DNA of 64,000 bases from Halobacteriales archaeon QS_1_68_20 (GCA_003021085.1 PXRE01000009.1:1-64000), one strand, 5' to 3'; numbered from the stretch's first letter, positions 1 through 8,899 are shown. Translations and numbers: made by a program. The notes: a model not told the origin generated them from the letters alone.

Positions 1-819
1 GATGGTGGCGGCGGTGACGGCGGTGGCGATGGTGGCGGCGGTGACGGCGGTGGCGATGGTGACGGCGGTGGCGGCGATGGTGGCGGTGGAGATGGCGGAG
101 GCGATGGTGACGGCGGTGGAGATGGTGGCGGTGGAGGCGGCGACGGCGGAGGCGGCGACGGTCAGCGGTTCGAGTTCGGCGGCCGGACGCAGTCCTGGGT
201 CGGCCGGGCGCCCTCGGACATCGAGAGCCAGCAGAACCCAACGATCACGTTGCAGGCCGGCCAGACCTACCAGGTCACCTGGGAGAACCTCGACGGCGCG
301 CCGCACAACTTCGCCGTCCTGAGCGGGGACGGTGACACGGTGTTCGCCTCCGAGATAATCCAGGAGGAGGGTACGACCCAGACCGTCGAGTTCGAGGCGA
401 CCGAGGAGATGGCCGAGTACCTCTGTGAGGTCCACCCCAATACCATGCGTGGATCCATCGAGTTCGGCGGGGGCGGCGCTCACGCCAGCGGTGCCGCGAC
501 CGCGACCCGGCAGGACGGCCTCTGGACCGTCCGGGAACTCGTGGTCGAGGGCACCGAGAACCAGCGTCTCGACGGCTACCTGTACGGCGTCTCCGAGGGC
601 GCCGACGGCGAACTGTACGCGCTGACCAGCGGCAACTTCACCCCGTACGGTGAGTCCGGGGCCGTCCACCGCATCGTGCCGGCCGGCCAGGGCGGCGGCG
701 GAGATGGCGGCGGCGGTGGCGATGGCGGCGGTGACGGTGGCGGCGGTGACGGTGGCGGCGGTGGCGATGGCGGCGGTGACAGTGGCGGCGGTTCCAACGG
801 GGGGTCGAGTTACCAATGA
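1..819 (+). CDS. C-terminal part of exported sugar-dehydrogenase-like protein with a cupredoxin domain (5' end outside window)
   Basis: The reading frame is open from base 1, so the start lies upstream. The first 53 or so codons are a Gly/Asp-rich linker. Residues about 75-155 form a plastocyanin-like domain with the type-1 copper ligands visible: His102 (PHNF), then Cys142, His145 and Met149 in the order C-x2-H-x4-M. After it comes a stretch typical of the last blade of PQQ-type glucose/sorbosone dehydrogenases (DGYLYGVSEG, LYALTSGN, GAVHRIVP), then a second Gly/Asp tail. I infer a secreted or surface redox enzyme that passes electrons to its own copper domain. It overlaps the next gene by ATGA, so the two are probably co-translated. 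Family assignment of the propeller is moderate because most of it is off the window. Confidence 0.7.
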   Translation, partial: DGGGGDGGGDGGGGDGGGDGDGGGGDGGGGDGGGDGDGGGDGGGGGGDGGGGDGQRFEFGGRTQSWVGRAPSDIESQQNPTITLQAGQTYQVTWENLDGAPHNFAVLSGDGDTVFASEIIQEEGTTQTVEFEATEEMAEYLCEVHPNTMRGSIEFGGGGAHASGAATATRQDGLWTVRELVVEGTENQRLDGYLYGVSEGADGELYALTSGNFTPYGESGAVHRIVPAGQGGGGDGGGGGDGGGDGGGGDGGGGGDGGGDSGGGSNGGSSYQ

Positions 820-1931
820 TCGACGACAACGTGCTCGACCTGTCGAGGCGGACCGTGCTCGGCGGACTCGCGGGCCTGTTCGGGGCCGGCGCCGTCGCCG
901 GGACCACCGGCGTCGGCGTCGCCCAGCAGGAGAGCCAGCAGCAGCCAGGAATCAACTACGACGTCCGGGCGAGACAGCGGGAGGGCGGCCCGGTCAACTG
1001 GGTTCTCCCGGGGCCACGCCGGTTGAGCGAGGAGGTGTTCGGCACGCCGGACAACCCCCTCCTCGGCAACGACTATCTCGAACACGCCAAGCAGATGAAC
1101 CCGGGCATGGCCAGCGTCCTCGACCAGTTCCCGACGCTCGTCGGGCTCCCGGAGGGGATGCGCCAGACCAACGACGCGGGCGACGCCTACACCGTCACCA
1201 GCGAACCGACGGCGTTCAGCGACGCCCACCGCCCGGTGGACGGCCACATCGACGTCACCTACATGGACCGGAGCCCCTGGGCGGGTTTCCGGCAGGGCCG
1301 CGACCAGGTGCAACTGGACGTGCAGTTCACCGACCCCGACGACAACAGCTACTCGGTGCAGGTCGCCCAGCTGGACCGCGAGACCAAAGAGCACGCCGGG
1401 GGCGTCCTCACCGGCGGCCTCATCCACGGCAGCACCGGCATCGGCTCCCCGCTGTTCCCCAAGGTGTACAACTACGGCGCGTTCTGGGGCGTCGGCACCC
1501 TGGACGTCAACGACGGGAGCCAGACGATGCAGAACCGGGTGATCCACTTCATGACGACCCAGATGGCCCGGGACAACAACTACGCGCTGGCGGTCGACGA
1601 GGAGATGCCGCTGGGAGACCCGCTCCACGGGCGACCGCACCACACCCACGGGTTCGTGTTCCCCATCGAGATGACCCAGGACGGCCCGCAGTTCTCGCCG
1701 CTTGACCTCCCCTACCAGGGTCAGCCGTTCATCCACATCATGTACGACCTCGACGAGGTGTCGATACAGGCCAGCGGCATCGCCGACCAGCCCCAGGACG
1801 ACGACGAACCGCGGGGCGAGGACGGTGACGACGACGGTGGCGGCGGAAACGGAGGCGGCGGTGGCGGCGGAAACGGAGGCGGCGGTGGCGGCGGAAACGG
1901 AGGCGGCGGTGGCGGAGACGGCGGCGGCTAA
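816..1931 (+). CDS. Tat-exported protein of unknown function with Gly/Asn-rich tail
   Basis: Starts inside the stop of the preceding gene (ATGA overlap). The N-terminus has a twin-arginine signal (SRRTVLGGLAG followed by an alanine/glycine hydrophobic stretch ending near AQQ), so it is folded before export. The body of about 290 residues has no family I recognise; a His-rich cluster (HGRPHHTHGF) lies near residues 275-285 and could bind metal. The last 40 residues are tandem GGGGN/GGGGD units, the same kind of low-complexity linker found in the upstream gene. Context suggests an extracytoplasmic partner of the copper-containing dehydrogenase. It could equally be a substrate-binding or structural surface protein. 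Confidence 0.8.
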   Translation: MIDDNVLDLSRRTVLGGLAGLFGAGAVAGTTGVGVAQQESQQQPGINYDVRARQREGGPVNWVLPGPRRLSEEVFGTPDNPLLGNDYLEHAKQMNPGMASVLDQFPTLVGLPEGMRQTNDAGDAYTVTSEPTAFSDAHRPVDGHIDVTYMDRSPWAGFRQGRDQVQLDVQFTDPDDNSYSVQVAQLDRETKEHAGGVLTGGLIHGSTGIGSPLFPKVYNYGAFWGVGTLDVNDGSQTMQNRVIHFMTTQMARDNNYALAVDEEMPLGDPLHGRPHHTHGFVFPIEMTQDGPQFSPLDLPYQGQPFIHIMYDLDEVSIQASGIADQPQDDDEPRGEDGDDDGGGGNGGGGGGGNGGGGGGGNGGGGGGDGGG

Positions 1932-1987
1932 CCGCCATACTACCGCCCCGGTACTCACCGGGGCGCCGGAACTCGCCGCTCCGGCAT

Positions 1988-3064
1988 TCAGTCGTCGTCG
2001 CCTTCTCGAACGTGGTGAACGTCCCGGTCGGGGGTCATCCCGACCGTCATCCCCCGGTCGTTGACCCGGCGCATCCGCGCCCGGAGGTCGTCGGCCATCG
2101 CTGGGGCCTCGGGCACCTCGGCCAGTTCGTCGGCGACGGGGAACGTCCGGAGGTCCCTGTGGACGGCGATACCGGCGTAGGCGCCGTCGCCCAGCGCGAT
2201 GGTGGTCTGGTTCTGGCCGTGAGTGAGGTCGCCCGCGGCGTAGACGCCCTCGACGCTGGTCCGGCGGTCCTCGTCGACCGTTACGGCGCCGTCCTCGTGG
2301 AGTTCACACCCTAATTCGCGCGCGAGGTCGTGGTTGTACGAGCGGCCGTAGACGGCGAACCCGCCGGCGTACTCCCGGACGCTCCCGTCCTCGAACCGCA
2401 ACCCCCGGAGCCACTCGTCGCCCTCCGTCGGTGCCTCGGGAACGGGGGCCTCGGCGGGCGTCTCGACCACGTCGAGGGGGTGGGCCTCGACCTGTCGAGC
2501 AGTGTCGTCACTCCACTCGGGGTCGGCCCCGTCCAGCAGGAGGTCCACGTCGGCGGTGACGTTGAGCAGGAGCATCGCCACGTTTGCCGCGTGGTCGTCG
2601 TGGCCGAGGACGAACACCGGATGGTCGCCTAGCGTGTAGGCGTCACAGTGGACGCAGTAGTGGACCCCGCGGCCGGCGAACTGTTCCAACCCCGAGACGT
2701 CGGGTTCGACGTCGGTGAACCCCGTCGCCAGCACGACCCGCTCGGCCCGCAGGTCGGCCCGGTCTGCCGTCACCGCGAACCGCGACGGGTCGGTGGCCAC
2801 CCGCTCGACGCCGGTGACGGCGTCCGGAAAGAAGTCCACGCCGTAGCCGATCAACTGCTCGACCGTGAGGTCGGCCAGTTCGGCGCCGGAGGTCTCCGGG
2901 GAGACGCCGATCAGGTTGTGGACGCGCGCGACGGCCTCGTGACGGCCGCCCCCGGCGTCCAGTAGCGCGACTCGGTGCCCCAGGCGGGCGGCGTAGACGG
3001 CGGCCGTCGACCCGGCCGGGCCGGCGCCGACGACGGCCACCTCGTACTTCGGTGGTGGGGTCAT
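1988..3064 (-). CDS. Thioredoxin-reductase-like NAD(P)/FAD oxidoreductase
   Basis: 358 residues. The N-terminus is a classic FAD Rossmann motif (VAVVGAGPAGSTAA). A CxxC pair (HYCVHCDAY, near residue 140) sits where thioredoxin reductase has its redox-active disulfide, and the C-terminal FAD motif GVYAAGDLTHG is present. The central NADPH domain is less regular: the usual GxGxxA reads LGHDDHAAN. It may reduce a thioredoxin-like or ferredoxin-like partner. The start is set at MTPPPKYEV; the frame is open further upstream but codes no recognisable sequence there. The AI-2E gene lies just upstream on the same strand, about 110 bases away. Confidence 0.85.
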   Translation of the reverse strand: MTPPPKYEVAVVGAGPAGSTAAVYAARLGHRVALLDAGGGRHEAVARVHNLIGVSPETSGAELADLTVEQLIGYGVDFFPDAVTGVERVATDPSRFAVTADRADLRAERVVLATGFTDVEPDVSGLEQFAGRGVHYCVHCDAYTLGDHPVFVLGHDDHAANVAMLLLNVTADVDLLLDGADPEWSDDTARQVEAHPLDVVETPAEAPVPEAPTEGDEWLRGLRFEDGSVREYAGGFAVYGRSYNHDLARELGCELHEDGAVTVDEDRRTSVEGVYAAGDLTHGQNQTTIALGDGAYAGIAVHRDLRTFPVADELAEVPEAPAMADDLRARMRRVNDRGMTVGMTPDRDVHHVREGDDD

Positions 3065-3174
3065 CGGCGCCCCTAGCGGAGCCGCGGGCTTGACGCTTCT
3101 CCCGGTCCGTCCCGTGGTTCGGCCGGCCGGCCGGCCGGTCGTCGTCCCGGGCCGTCTCTGCACCCACGTGCCCG

Positions 3175-4176
3175 TCACCTCTGGACCCTGACCGGGCCGA
3201 ACTCGTCGGTGAACAGTTCCACGGTCGCCTGGAGCAGTCCGATGACGATGGGGCCGAAGAAGATGCCCATGAACCCGAGGACGTACAGGCCGCCCAGGAC
3301 GCCGATGATGATGACGCTGGGGTTGATCTGGACGTACCTGTCGACGACGACCGGGCGGAGGTAGTCGTCGGAGATGCCGACGACGATCGATCCGTAGAGG
3401 AACAGGGCGACGGCGGCGGCCGCCTCGCCGGTCACGAACAGGTACCCCGCGGCCGGCCCCCACACGAGGAAGGACCCGACGATGGGCAACAGCGCGAGGA
3501 CGATCATCACCGCGGTCCAGAACGCGGCGTTCGGGATGCCCACGGTCGCCAGGCCGATGCCCGCGATGACGCCCTGGAAGACGGCGACGAGGACGTGGCC
3601 GATCAGCACCGCGGACATGATGTCGTCGACGGCCCGGAACAGTTCGTCGACGCCCTCGTCGCTCAGCGGGACCGTCTCCCGCAGCCACGCGACGAACCGT
3701 TCCCCGTCTTTCAGGAAGTAGTACAGCAGGAACAGCGTCAGGCCGACGCCGATGAGGACGTGCGTGAGGGCGCCGAAGAAGCCGACGAGGCTGTCGAACT
3801 GGACCTCGTTGAACGCCTGCTGGAGGACCTGCTCGACGTCCACCTCGAACCCGGTGAGCACCCAGATTTCGCGTTCGACCTGGGCCAGCGTGACCCGTCC
3901 CTCCTGGATGGCCGTCACCAGCGACGCCGCTTCCTCGACGGTCGACCGGACGGCGAACACCAGCGGCAGGACCAGCGCCACGGCCGACCCCGCCACGATG
4001 GACCCGGCGGCGATTCGGGGGCCGACCTCCGGTTCGAGTCGCCGCTGGAGCGGTTCGAGGAGGTACGCCAGCAACACCGCCAGCAGGAAGTACTCCAGGA
4101 ACGGCATCACGAAGGCCACCGACAGCGTGAAGAGGACGGCGACCAGCGCCAGCAGGAAACCCCAGGCGAGGCTCAT
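3175..4176 (-). CDS. AI-2E family (PerM/YdiK-type) membrane transporter
   Basis: 333 residues with about eight hydrophobic segments. The arrangement of paired N-terminal helices, a charged loop (near residues 100-140), then a cluster of helices ending in a GFMGIFFGPI-like segment is typical of the UPF0118/AI-2E transporter family, which exports small molecules or sodium in haloarchaea (exact substrate unknown). A GTG 21 bases upstream could also start it, but the ATG at 4176 lies 28 bases from a TATA-like sequence, so a leaderless message from the ATG is favoured. Confidence 0.85.
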   Translation of the reverse strand: MSLAWGFLLALVAVLFTLSVAFVMPFLEYFLLAVLLAYLLEPLQRRLEPEVGPRIAAGSIVAGSAVALVLPLVFAVRSTVEEAASLVTAIQEGRVTLAQVEREIWVLTGFEVDVEQVLQQAFNEVQFDSLVGFFGALTHVLIGVGLTLFLLYYFLKDGERFVAWLRETVPLSDEGVDELFRAVDDIMSAVLIGHVLVAVFQGVIAGIGLATVGIPNAAFWTAVMIVLALLPIVGSFLVWGPAAGYLFVTGEAAAAVALFLYGSIVVGISDDYLRPVVVDRYVQINPSVIIIGVLGGLYVLGFMGIFFGPIVIGLLQATVELFTDEFGPVRVQR

Positions 4177-4199
4177 ACGCCTATCGTCGGTCAGCACTC

Positions 4200-4208
4200 G
4201 ATTAAAAG
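4200..4208 (-). promoter_or_regulatory. TATA box for the AI-2E gene
   Basis: On the minus strand this reads CCTTTTAAT. It lies about 28 bases before the ATG at 4176, the spacing expected for a leaderless haloarchaeal transcript. Confidence 0.5.
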
Positions 4209-4243
4209 GCCGGTATCTCGCCCGGCGAACCCGGGCGGTCGGT

Positions 4244-4444
4244 TCAGGCTTTCACGTCGTAGCCCGACCGTTCGATGGCGTCGCTGACGGCATCGGTCGA
4301 CGCGTCGCCGGTCACCTCGACGGTGCCGCTCTCGTGGTCGGCGGTGACCTGCTCGACGCCCGCCACGTCGGTCACCGCGTTCTCGACGGTCTCTTGGCAG
4401 CCACCGCAGGACATGCTGGGGACGGGAAGTTCGTACGTTGCCAT
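4244..4444 (-). CDS. Heavy-metal-associated (HMA) domain protein
   Basis: 66 residues forming a single ferredoxin-fold HMA domain, the size of CopZ-type metallochaperones. The metal motif MSCGGC is at residues about 10-15 and the domain ends with the usual GYDV strand. It probably carries Cu(I). It sits between the HAD phosphatase and the transporter, with no copper ATPase next to it; a P1B ATPase and a second HMA protein are at 20968-23441. The start is MATYELPVPS rather than the longer in-frame option, which adds a non-HMA extension. Confidence 0.9.
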   Translation of the reverse strand: MATYELPVPSMSCGGCQETVENAVTDVAGVEQVTADHESGTVEVTGDASTDAVSDAIERSGYDVKA

Positions 4445-4486
4445 GGGCGGTCCTACGGGCCTGGACGCCAAATGGCCCGCCAATCT

Positions 4487-5143
4487 TCACTCGACGAGCG
4501 GCGGGAGTTCGGTCAGGTCGGCCACCTCGTACTCCGGGGCCACCGACAGGTCGAGGCCCTCGCGGTGGGGTCGCCTGACGAAGGCGGCGTCGACGCCGGC
4601 GTTGACCGCCGCCCCGACGTCGCTCTCGCTGTCGCCGACGAACAGCGGGTTCGAGACGTCGAGGTCGGCCATCGTCCGCTCCAGGAAGTGCGGGGCCGGT
4701 TTCTTGCGCCGCAGGTCCTCGACCGAGGGCGCCCGGCCGTAGGCGACCGCGAAGTGCTCGGCGAGGCCGTACTCCGACAGCAGGAAGTCCACCGTCGCCT
4801 GCTGGTTCGTGCTGACGACGCCCATCGGGACCGAGAGCTCCCCGAGGGCGTCGACGTCGTCGTAGGGTGGCTTGCCACCGTCCAGGGCGGCCCGGACCTG
4901 GAACCGCGAGGCGTAGGCGTCCCTGGTCCGCCAGAACGTCTCCCGGTCGAGGCCGTGGTGAGTGCAGACCTCCTCCAGGGTCGCCACGTCGACGCCGAGC
5001 ATGATCTCCTCGACGTGCTCGTCCGGCGGATCGGTGACCCCACAGGCCTCGAACGCCCGCCGGGCGGCGTCGTGGAGCAACTCCGGTCCCGCCGGTTCGA
5101 GCAACACGCCGTCCATGTCGAAGACGACCCCGTCGTAGCTCAC
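4487..5143 (-). CDS. HAD-superfamily phosphatase
   Basis: 218 residues. Motif I is DMDGVL near residue 9, with the nucleophile and acid Asp residues; motif II is the Thr in VVSTNQ near residue 110; motif III Lys is in RRKKPAPHF; motif IV is FVGDSESD. A helical cap lies between motifs I and II. The sequence is close to phosphoglycolate phosphatase-like or beta-phosphoglucomutase-like enzymes; the substrate cannot be read from the sequence. It lies about 40 bases upstream of the HMA gene on the same strand and may be co-transcribed with it. Confidence 0.88.
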   Translation of the reverse strand: MSYDGVVFDMDGVLLEPAGPELLHDAARRAFEACGVTDPPDEHVEEIMLGVDVATLEEVCTHHGLDRETFWRTRDAYASRFQVRAALDGGKPPYDDVDALGELSVPMGVVSTNQQATVDFLLSEYGLAEHFAVAYGRAPSVEDLRRKKPAPHFLERTMADLDVSNPLFVGDSESDVGAAVNAGVDAAFVRRPHREGLDLSVAPEYEVADLTELPPLVE

Positions 5144-5174
5144 AGGCTCATCCGCTCCCTCGTGCGCGATGTAT

Positions 5175-5232
5175 CCTTCGGTTCACGCGCGCCCAGGAGC
5201 GTCCCTTCGGGTCACGCGCGCCCGGGAACGTC
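5175..5232 (+). repeat. 29-base tandem duplication
   Basis: Two adjoining 29-base units (5175-5203 and 5204-5232), each beginning CCTTCGG and containing TCACGCGCGCCC, differ at three positions. They fill the intergenic space upstream of the gamma carbonic anhydrase promoter. A second 29-base tandem pair of unrelated sequence is at 10116-10173. Confidence 0.75.
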
Positions 5233-5277
5233 CGCCGGACGCCAAGAGTTTAGCACCGTCGCGTGCTATCAAGCGTC

Positions 5278-5793
5278 ATGCCCGACAGCCGTCGGTACGG
5301 CTTCGAGGGAACGGAACCCGAAATCCACGAGACGGCGCGGGTCAGCCACGAGGCAACGCTGGTGGGGGACGTGACGGTCGCCGCGGACGCCAGCGTCTGG
5401 CCGGGGGCAGTGTTGCGGGGCGACGTCGGCCCCGTCGAGGTCGGGGAAGGTTCGCACGTGGGGGACAACGCCGTCCTGCACGCCGTGACGGTCGGCGAGC
5501 AGGTGATGCTCGGCCACGGGGCCGTCTGCAACGACGCGACGGTCGAGGACGGGTCGCTGGTCGGGTTCAACGCGACCGTCGGAACGGACGTGGTCGTCGG
5601 GACGGGGAGTCTGCTGGCCGCCGGAACGGTCGTCCCCGACGAGTACGAGGTGCCGCCCGAGTCGTTCGTCAGGGGGGTTCCCGCCAGGGTGACCCCGCTG
5701 GCCGAGACCGACATCGACGCCCGGGAGGTGTTCGCGGCGTACTCCTCGGGGGCCTACACGGACCTGGCGAAGCGCCACGACGACCTCTTCTGA
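5278..5793 (+). CDS. Gamma-carbonic-anhydrase-like hexapeptide-repeat protein
   Basis: 171 residues of left-handed beta-helix repeats (VGDVTVAADASVWPGAVLRG and similar), the YrdA/gamma carbonic anhydrase family. Of the three zinc histidines expected, His68 (NAVLH) and His80 (LGHGAV) are present, but the third, normally in LHGC five residues later, is Asn85 (GHGAVCND). Activity as a carbonic anhydrase is therefore uncertain; acyl-transferase-like or structural roles are possible. The ATG at 5278 is 29 bases after an AGTTTAG box, fitting a leaderless start. Confidence 0.85.
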   Translation: MPDSRRYGFEGTEPEIHETARVSHEATLVGDVTVAADASVWPGAVLRGDVGPVEVGEGSHVGDNAVLHAVTVGEQVMLGHGAVCNDATVEDGSLVGFNATVGTDVVVGTGSLLAAGTVVPDEYEVPPESFVRGVPARVTPLAETDIDAREVFAAYSSGAYTDLAKRHDDLF

Positions 5794-5898
5794 GCCGTCG
5801 GCCCGGCGACTTTTGGGGCTCCGCCGCGTTCCGGGAACCATGCAGCGCAGCGTACCCTCCCGACGCGCGAGACGACCGGCAGGCCGGCGGGACGAGCG

Positions 5899-6597
5899 AT
5901 GATCGAGCGACTCGGGGAGGGGGTCTGGTGGATGCAGTTCGGCCTGGGGCCGCCGCTGTTGCGCAACTGCTATCTCGTCGACGACGACGGGGCGCCGACG
6001 CTGATCGACGTCGGACTCCCCTGGGACGCGCCCAAAATCCGCAAGCACCTCGAATCGGTCGGCTACGACGTGAGCGACGTCGAGCGAGTGCTGATCACCC
6101 ACTACGACTACGACCACGTCGGCGGCCTCCGGCGCCTGGCGAGGGACCTCGACGCGCCCGTCTCCCTCGGGGAGCGCGACTACGGCATCGTCGCCCGGGA
6201 GTACACGCCGCCGCTGTTACACCACAAGGGGGCGTTCCACCGGGTGCTCCGGCGACTGTTTCCGTTGCCGCTGGAACTGCAACTGCGTCCGCTGGCCGAC
6301 GGCGAACGCGTGGGCGGGTTCACCGCGTTCCACACGCCCGGGCACAACCCGGGGCACACCGTCTACGTCCACGAGGAGCGGTCGGCGGCGTTCCTGGGGG
6401 ACCTGGCCTGGGAGGACGAGGGTGCGCTGACGACGCCGATGCGGATGGACTCGTACAGTCTCGCGGAAGTAAGACAGAGCGTGGGGGACCTCGCGGAGCG
6501 GACGCCGCCGTTCGAGATCGCCTGCGTCGGTCACGGCGAACCGCTCACGCGGGGCGGTAGCGAAGCGCTGGGCGTGCTGGCGGCCTCGCTACGATAG
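5899..6597 (+). CDS. Metallo-beta-lactamase fold hydrolase
   Basis: 232 residues. The metal motif reads THYDYDHVGG near residue 74, that is H-x-D-x-D-H instead of the canonical H-x-H-x-D-H. The other ligands are visible: HTPGHNPGH, the Asp of FLGDLAW and the C-terminal GHGEP histidine. The fold family includes glyoxalase II-like and quinol-related hydrolases. The substrate is unknown. It overlaps the 3' end of the convergent PGF-CTERM gene by 9 bases. Confidence 0.85.
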   Translation: MIERLGEGVWWMQFGLGPPLLRNCYLVDDDGAPTLIDVGLPWDAPKIRKHLESVGYDVSDVERVLITHYDYDHVGGLRRLARDLDAPVSLGERDYGIVAREYTPPLLHHKGAFHRVLRRLFPLPLELQLRPLADGERVGGFTAFHTPGHNPGHTVYVHEERSAAFLGDLAWEDEGALTTPMRMDSYSLAEVRQSVGDLAERTPPFEIACVGHGEPLTRGGSEALGVLAASLR

Positions 6598-7800
6598 CCG
6601 CCGGGTGATCAGGACCGCCCCGGCCAGCGCCAGCAGCGCGGCGCCCGGTCCGAACCCTGGCACGGGGAGGGAGTCCTCCTCGGGCGTTTCGGTCGCCTCA
6701 GGCGACGGATCCTCACCTTCGGAGATGACCTCGACGGTCACGTCCTCGGAGGTGACGCCCTCGTGCTCGGCGGTGATGGTGACGGTACCCTCGGCGTCCA
6801 GGGTCACCCTGGCGACGCCGTCGGCGTTCGTCGTCCCGGACTCCTCGCCGTCGACGAGGATGGTCGCGCCCTCGACCGCGTCACCGTACTCGTCGGTCAC
6901 CTCCAGACGGACGTTCTCGCCGGAGACGGCGCGCTGGTTACTGGAGGTGATGTTGAGGTTGTCTTCCTTGGTGATCGTGACGTCGACGGTCTTGTCCTGC
7001 TCGCCGACGGAGACGGTCTTCGTGGTCGTCTCGTAGCCGTCCTTCGTCGCGGTGATCTCGATCTCGCTGTTCACCGGGACGACGACGGTCTGCTTGCCGT
7101 TGGTACGGGTCAACACCGTCCCGACGGTCTCGATTTCGACCTCGGCGTCCTTGACGGGTTCCGCGGGCGTGAAGTGGTCGTCCGTGACCGAGACCTGCAG
7201 TTGGACGTCACCCTGCTCCAGGGCGAGGGTCACTTCCTTGGTGTCGACGACCTCCACGTCGGTCCGGTTCTCGAAGTACCCTTCCTTGACGGCGATCACG
7301 TGGTACTCCCCGCGCTCGATGGTCCCGCTGGAGAAGGACCCGTCGGCGTCGGTCCGGCCCTGGGTCACCAGTTCGCCGTCCTGGTAGAACAGGACCCGCG
7401 CGTTCTTGAGGGGTTCACCGTTCTCGATGACGTTTACCTTCCCTTCGGCCTTCCGGTACACCGTGAGGTTGATCTCCTGCCCCTCGGCCTCCTCGATCAC
7501 GAGGGGACTGTTCCGGACGTAGGCGTGGTGGTCGACCGACAGTTCGACCTGGGTGCCCTCCGGGACGTCGAGCAGGACCATCCCGTTGGAGGCGGTCTCA
7601 CCGCTGGTCGATCCGCCGTCCCACTCGGCGGTGACCGTGGCACTGTCGATCTCGTTGTTTAGGGGGTCGGTCACCTGTACCGTCAGCGTGACCTCGGACT
7701 GGCTGTCCGCGCGTTCGTTCGCAACTGCAGTCGGGGCACTGACTGCTAACACCGTGATCGCGACGACGACGAGAATCGCGATCGGACGATCACCTTTCAT
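6589..7800 (-). CDS. Secreted surface protein with beta-sandwich repeats and PGF-CTERM anchor
   Basis: 403 residues. A Sec-type signal peptide (residues about 1-28, AILVVVAITVLAV core) is followed by several carboxypeptidase-regulatory-like or Ig-like beta domains (NGEPLKNARVLFYQDGEL, DEYGDAVEGATILVDGEE). Then comes a Ser/Thr/Glu-rich linker and a C-terminal tripartite signal PVPGFGPGAAL, a hydrophobic helix and RRLS. This is the PGF-CTERM signal, processed by archaeosortase A and lipid-anchored in haloarchaea. The ATG at 7800 is chosen over an adjacent GTG at 7803; a TATA-like AATAAAT on the opposite strand lies about 30 bases upstream. Confidence 0.88.
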   Translation of the reverse strand: MKGDRPIAILVVVAITVLAVSAPTAVANERADSQSEVTLTVQVTDPLNNEIDSATVTAEWDGGSTSGETASNGMVLLDVPEGTQVELSVDHHAYVRNSPLVIEEAEGQEINLTVYRKAEGKVNVIENGEPLKNARVLFYQDGELVTQGRTDADGSFSSGTIERGEYHVIAVKEGYFENRTDVEVVDTKEVTLALEQGDVQLQVSVTDDHFTPAEPVKDAEVEIETVGTVLTRTNGKQTVVVPVNSEIEITATKDGYETTTKTVSVGEQDKTVDVTITKEDNLNITSSNQRAVSGENVRLEVTDEYGDAVEGATILVDGEESGTTNADGVARVTLDAEGTVTITAEHEGVTSEDVTVEVISEGEDPSPEATETPEEDSLPVPGFGPGAALLALAGAVLITRRLS

Positions 7801-8076
7801 CACGTAGCACCTTGGTCATTACGACGCAATAAATCCTCCCTTACACGGGTTTATTTCGGCCATAACCGATAAGTAGCGGTAGTAGTAGATTCCTACGGAC
7901 TTCTCGATTACCCGGGGACGGGACTCTCGGTCACGTCCTGATTCCACTCGAGGCGCGTCCGGGCGTGGACGGGATGGATCGGGCCAGGCCCCATCCCGGC
8001 CGGAGCGGGCACGTTCCCGCCGGGTGCGACCTGACCTGTCCCTATGCGAACTTCTTTTCGGGACGCCGACCGTACG

Positions 8077-8769
8077 ATGGATATGGACGACACGACGGTT
8101 CTGGTGACCGGAGGGACCGACGGACTGGGTCGCGCGGTAGCGGCGGCGTTCGCCGACGCCGGCGCACGGGTCGTCGTCGGGGCACGAGACGCCGACGACC
8201 TGGACGCCACCGTCGAGGAACTCGGCGACGAGGTGCGGGGACTCCGGACGGACGTGCGCGACGAGTACGACCTCGAACGCCTGGCCGAGACGGCGGCACG
8301 GTTCGGTCCCGCGGGCGTCGGTGTCGTCGTTCCCTGTGCCGCGGTGTACCACGGCGACTACGGCGAGACGCCGCTACCAGAACAGTCCTACGCGGGCTTC
8401 GACGACACGGTACGGACGAACGCCCGGGGCGTGTTCGCCACCGTCAGGGAATCGTTGCCGCACATGCCGGCCGACGGCCAGGTCGTCGTCCCCACGGAAG
8501 GCGTCGCCCGCGAGTCCCGGCCGGGGTTCGGTGCGTACGCCGTCTCGAAGGCCGCCGCGGAGGCCGTCGTCCGCGGGTTCGCCGCCGACTGCGAGCAGGC
8601 CGTCGGTGCGGTCGACCCTGGCCCGGTCGCCACCGACCTCTCCGGCGGCGAGGGGCGCGACCCCGGGGAGGCCGCAGCCATGGTCCGGTGGGCCGCGACC
8701 GAACTCGACCCCGACACCCTCGACGGCGGCGTCGTCACCGTCGACGAGTGGGACGCCGCGACCACCTGA
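8077..8769 (+). CDS. Short-chain dehydrogenase/reductase family protein
   Basis: 230 residues. The cofactor motif TGGTDGLG is at residues 10-17 and the active-site pair YAVSK is near residue 162. The catalytic Ser normally 13 residues before Tyr is not obvious: that region reads VVVPTEGVARES, with Glu or Thr at the position. The asparagine motif reads VPCAA rather than NNAG. It is therefore an atypical member whose enzyme activity is uncertain. ATG at 8077 is preferred to an upstream ATG at 8044 because the Rossmann motif then begins after a short strand. Confidence 0.8.
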   Translation: MDMDDTTVLVTGGTDGLGRAVAAAFADAGARVVVGARDADDLDATVEELGDEVRGLRTDVRDEYDLERLAETAARFGPAGVGVVVPCAAVYHGDYGETPLPEQSYAGFDDTVRTNARGVFATVRESLPHMPADGQVVVPTEGVARESRPGFGAYAVSKAAAEAVVRGFAADCEQAVGAVDPGPVATDLSGGEGRDPGEAAAMVRWAATELDPDTLDGGVVTVDEWDAATT

Positions 8770-8870
8770 GCACGGCCGAACGGCGTCCAGGCGACCGTCG
8801 CCCTCGGGAGTGTCCCCACCGACCGGCCAGGGTTCCCCACCGACCGCTCCGGGGACCGCCATCGACAGAG

Positions 8871-8878
8871 TTATTAAA
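8871..8878 (+). promoter_or_regulatory. TATA box of the ZIP transporter gene
   Basis: TTATTAAA, centred 26 bases before the ATG at 8900. The spacing implies a leaderless transcript. Confidence 0.6.
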
Positions 8879-8899
8879 CTCAGTACTGTCGTTAACAAT

